Shown in pieces: positions 63,801 to 64,000 of a DNA stretch of 64,000 nucleotides (within the stretch, counting starts at the first letter, position 1; each line of letters starts with the position of its first letter). Both the position numbers and the translations under genes were made by a program. This DNA is from Euptelea pleiosperma. Lineage: Eukaryota; Streptophyta; Magnoliopsida; Ranunculales; Eupteleaceae. The stretch covers positions 96,278 through 160,277 of the forward strand of contig JASUTR010000076.1 of the NCBI GenBank assembly GCA_035048495.1, in the 5' to 3' direction. The notes below the pieces were generated by a model that saw only the letters and a program-made list of their open reading frames with translations, had not been told where the DNA came from and ran no database searches.

Positions 63801-64000
63801 GGACTCAGTTTGTGTGTTAGTTCCGAACCCTATAACTTGTGACTTTTTCGCAACCGGAGCTCGTAATTGGACCTCGAACTCTTCCATTACTATGTTTCAT
63901 CACATTTGAAGTATGTGGAACAAGATTCGTGACAGTCGAAACAAGTTAGCTCCATCCGTGCGTCAACGTCTCAAATTGGACTCAGTTTGTGTGTTACATA

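Larger units (their letters stand above)
1..64000. repeat. Satellite DNA array, ~177-bp monomer, head-to-tail
   Basis: The anchor CTTGTGACTTTTTCGC recurs about every 177 bp throughout (for example at 65, 242, 421, 599 and 776). Landmarks in order within a monomer are CTTGTGACTTT, CAACCGGACCTCG, AATTGGACTCAAACTC, a TATTACTATT block, TTTCAACACATTTGA, GGAACAAGATTCGGGAC, GTCGAAACAAGTTAGCTCC, ATCCGTTCGTCAACGTCTC, GGACTCAGTTTGTGTG and TTACATTCCGAAGCC. The consensus has 73 G+C in 177 (about 41%). Every monomer has the same orientation and no foreign insertion is visible. Monomer length and homogeneity fit a centromeric or pericentromeric satellite; that location is inferred, not shown. Confidence 0.97.
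50200..64000 (+). other. Indel-rich portion of the array
   Basis: From about 50200 most monomers carry one or more 1-3 bp indels. Losses include AATTACTC (50270), CAACATTTGAAG (50310), GGAAAAGATTC (54332), CAATTCGGG (56609), CGGATAGAAAC (57311) and CTTCTTACTATATTTC (60221). T-run expansions include CTTTTTTCGC (59841, 61378, 62962) and CTTTTTTTTCGC (63314). Substitutions are comparatively few. Some subtype-specific bases have reverted to the majority state. This looks like lower-accuracy consensus sequence. Confidence 0.7.

Noticed and set aside
574..63820. Many open frames of 60-140 codons on the + strand with a recurring protein pattern
   Set aside because: They are the satellite read in frame. 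The recurrent 72-codon versions begin at TTG (TTGGACTC), and most others at GTG (GTGACT, GTGTGT), not ATG. They end at TGA in CATTTGA or CTTGTGA, and they exist only where a 176-bp monomer or an indel shifts the frame. The same peptide words repeat every monomer, with no codon bias or conserved gene context.
1..64000. CRISPR-like regular spacing
   Set aside because: The whole 177-bp unit is repeated and the segments between anchors are homologous, so there are no unique spacers. No cas genes are present.
1..64000. tRNA- or SINE-derived promoter boxes (CCGTTCGTCAACG resembles part of a B box)
   Set aside because: Only GTTCG matches. The following bases do not fit GGTTCGANNCC, and no A box lies at the right distance.
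1..64000. Telomeric or 5S rDNA origin of the array
   Set aside because: No TTTAGGG or TTAGGG tracts occur, and the monomer lacks a recognisable 5S gene.
45600..64000. Degenerate old edge of the array
   Set aside because: Substitutions do not rise along with the indels, diagnostic subtype variants persist, and a cleaner stretch (about 47.5-50.2 kb) sits between two indel-rich stretches. Consensus error is the simpler reading, though read data would be needed to close the question.

Overview
The window is one uninterrupted array of a tandemly repeated satellite with a monomer of about 177 bp (176-178 bp, roughly 41% GC). About 360 monomers lie head to tail in one orientation from base 1 to base 64000. 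I found no protein gene, RNA gene, transposon, telomeric repeat, CRISPR array or unique spacer. This is the kind of DNA that forms plant or animal centromeric or pericentromeric heterochromatin. A monomer near nucleosome length is typical of centromere satellites. The reverse complement contains TCCGGTTGCG, a string I recall from the Arabidopsis 178-bp centromere satellite, so a Brassicaceae plant is a weak guess; the species cannot be fixed from this sequence alone.

The monomers differ at a limited set of diagnostic positions, and the order of these variants gives a layered higher-order repeat (HOR) structure. Bases 1-7600 carry a 25-monomer duplication (offset about 4.42 kb) around a 5-monomer (884 bp) tandem. 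Bases 7058-11477 hold a 12/13-monomer unit in two copies, partly copied again at 13246-14830. Bases 11846-16603 contain a 17-monomer (about 3.0 kb) duplication. From about 15 kb to 45 kb the dominant period is 39 monomers (about 6.9 kb). Two full tandem copies (24680-31579 and 31580-38475) are nearly identical, and a third, rearranged copy starts at 38476 and carries a new 11-monomer tandem. From about 41.7 kb to 50.2 kb the pattern recurs at about 55.4-63.8 kb (offset about 13.6 kb), tagged by the same 144-bp truncated monomer.

The structure reads as repeated unequal exchange or segmental duplication at several scales (4, 5, 8, 11, 12, 17, 25 and 39 monomers), with hybrid monomers at several breakpoints. 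Sequence quality changes along the window. Single-base indels are rare before about 38 kb, cluster at about 45-47 kb, and are dense from about 50.2 kb to the end, which looks more like unpolished long-read consensus than ageing of the array.

The most interesting signals are the very long 39-mer HOR, the CpG-to-TpG/CpA bias of the type-defining variants, a conserved hairpin dyad in many monomers, and a two-base change that perfects an inverted repeat and then spread with the HOR.
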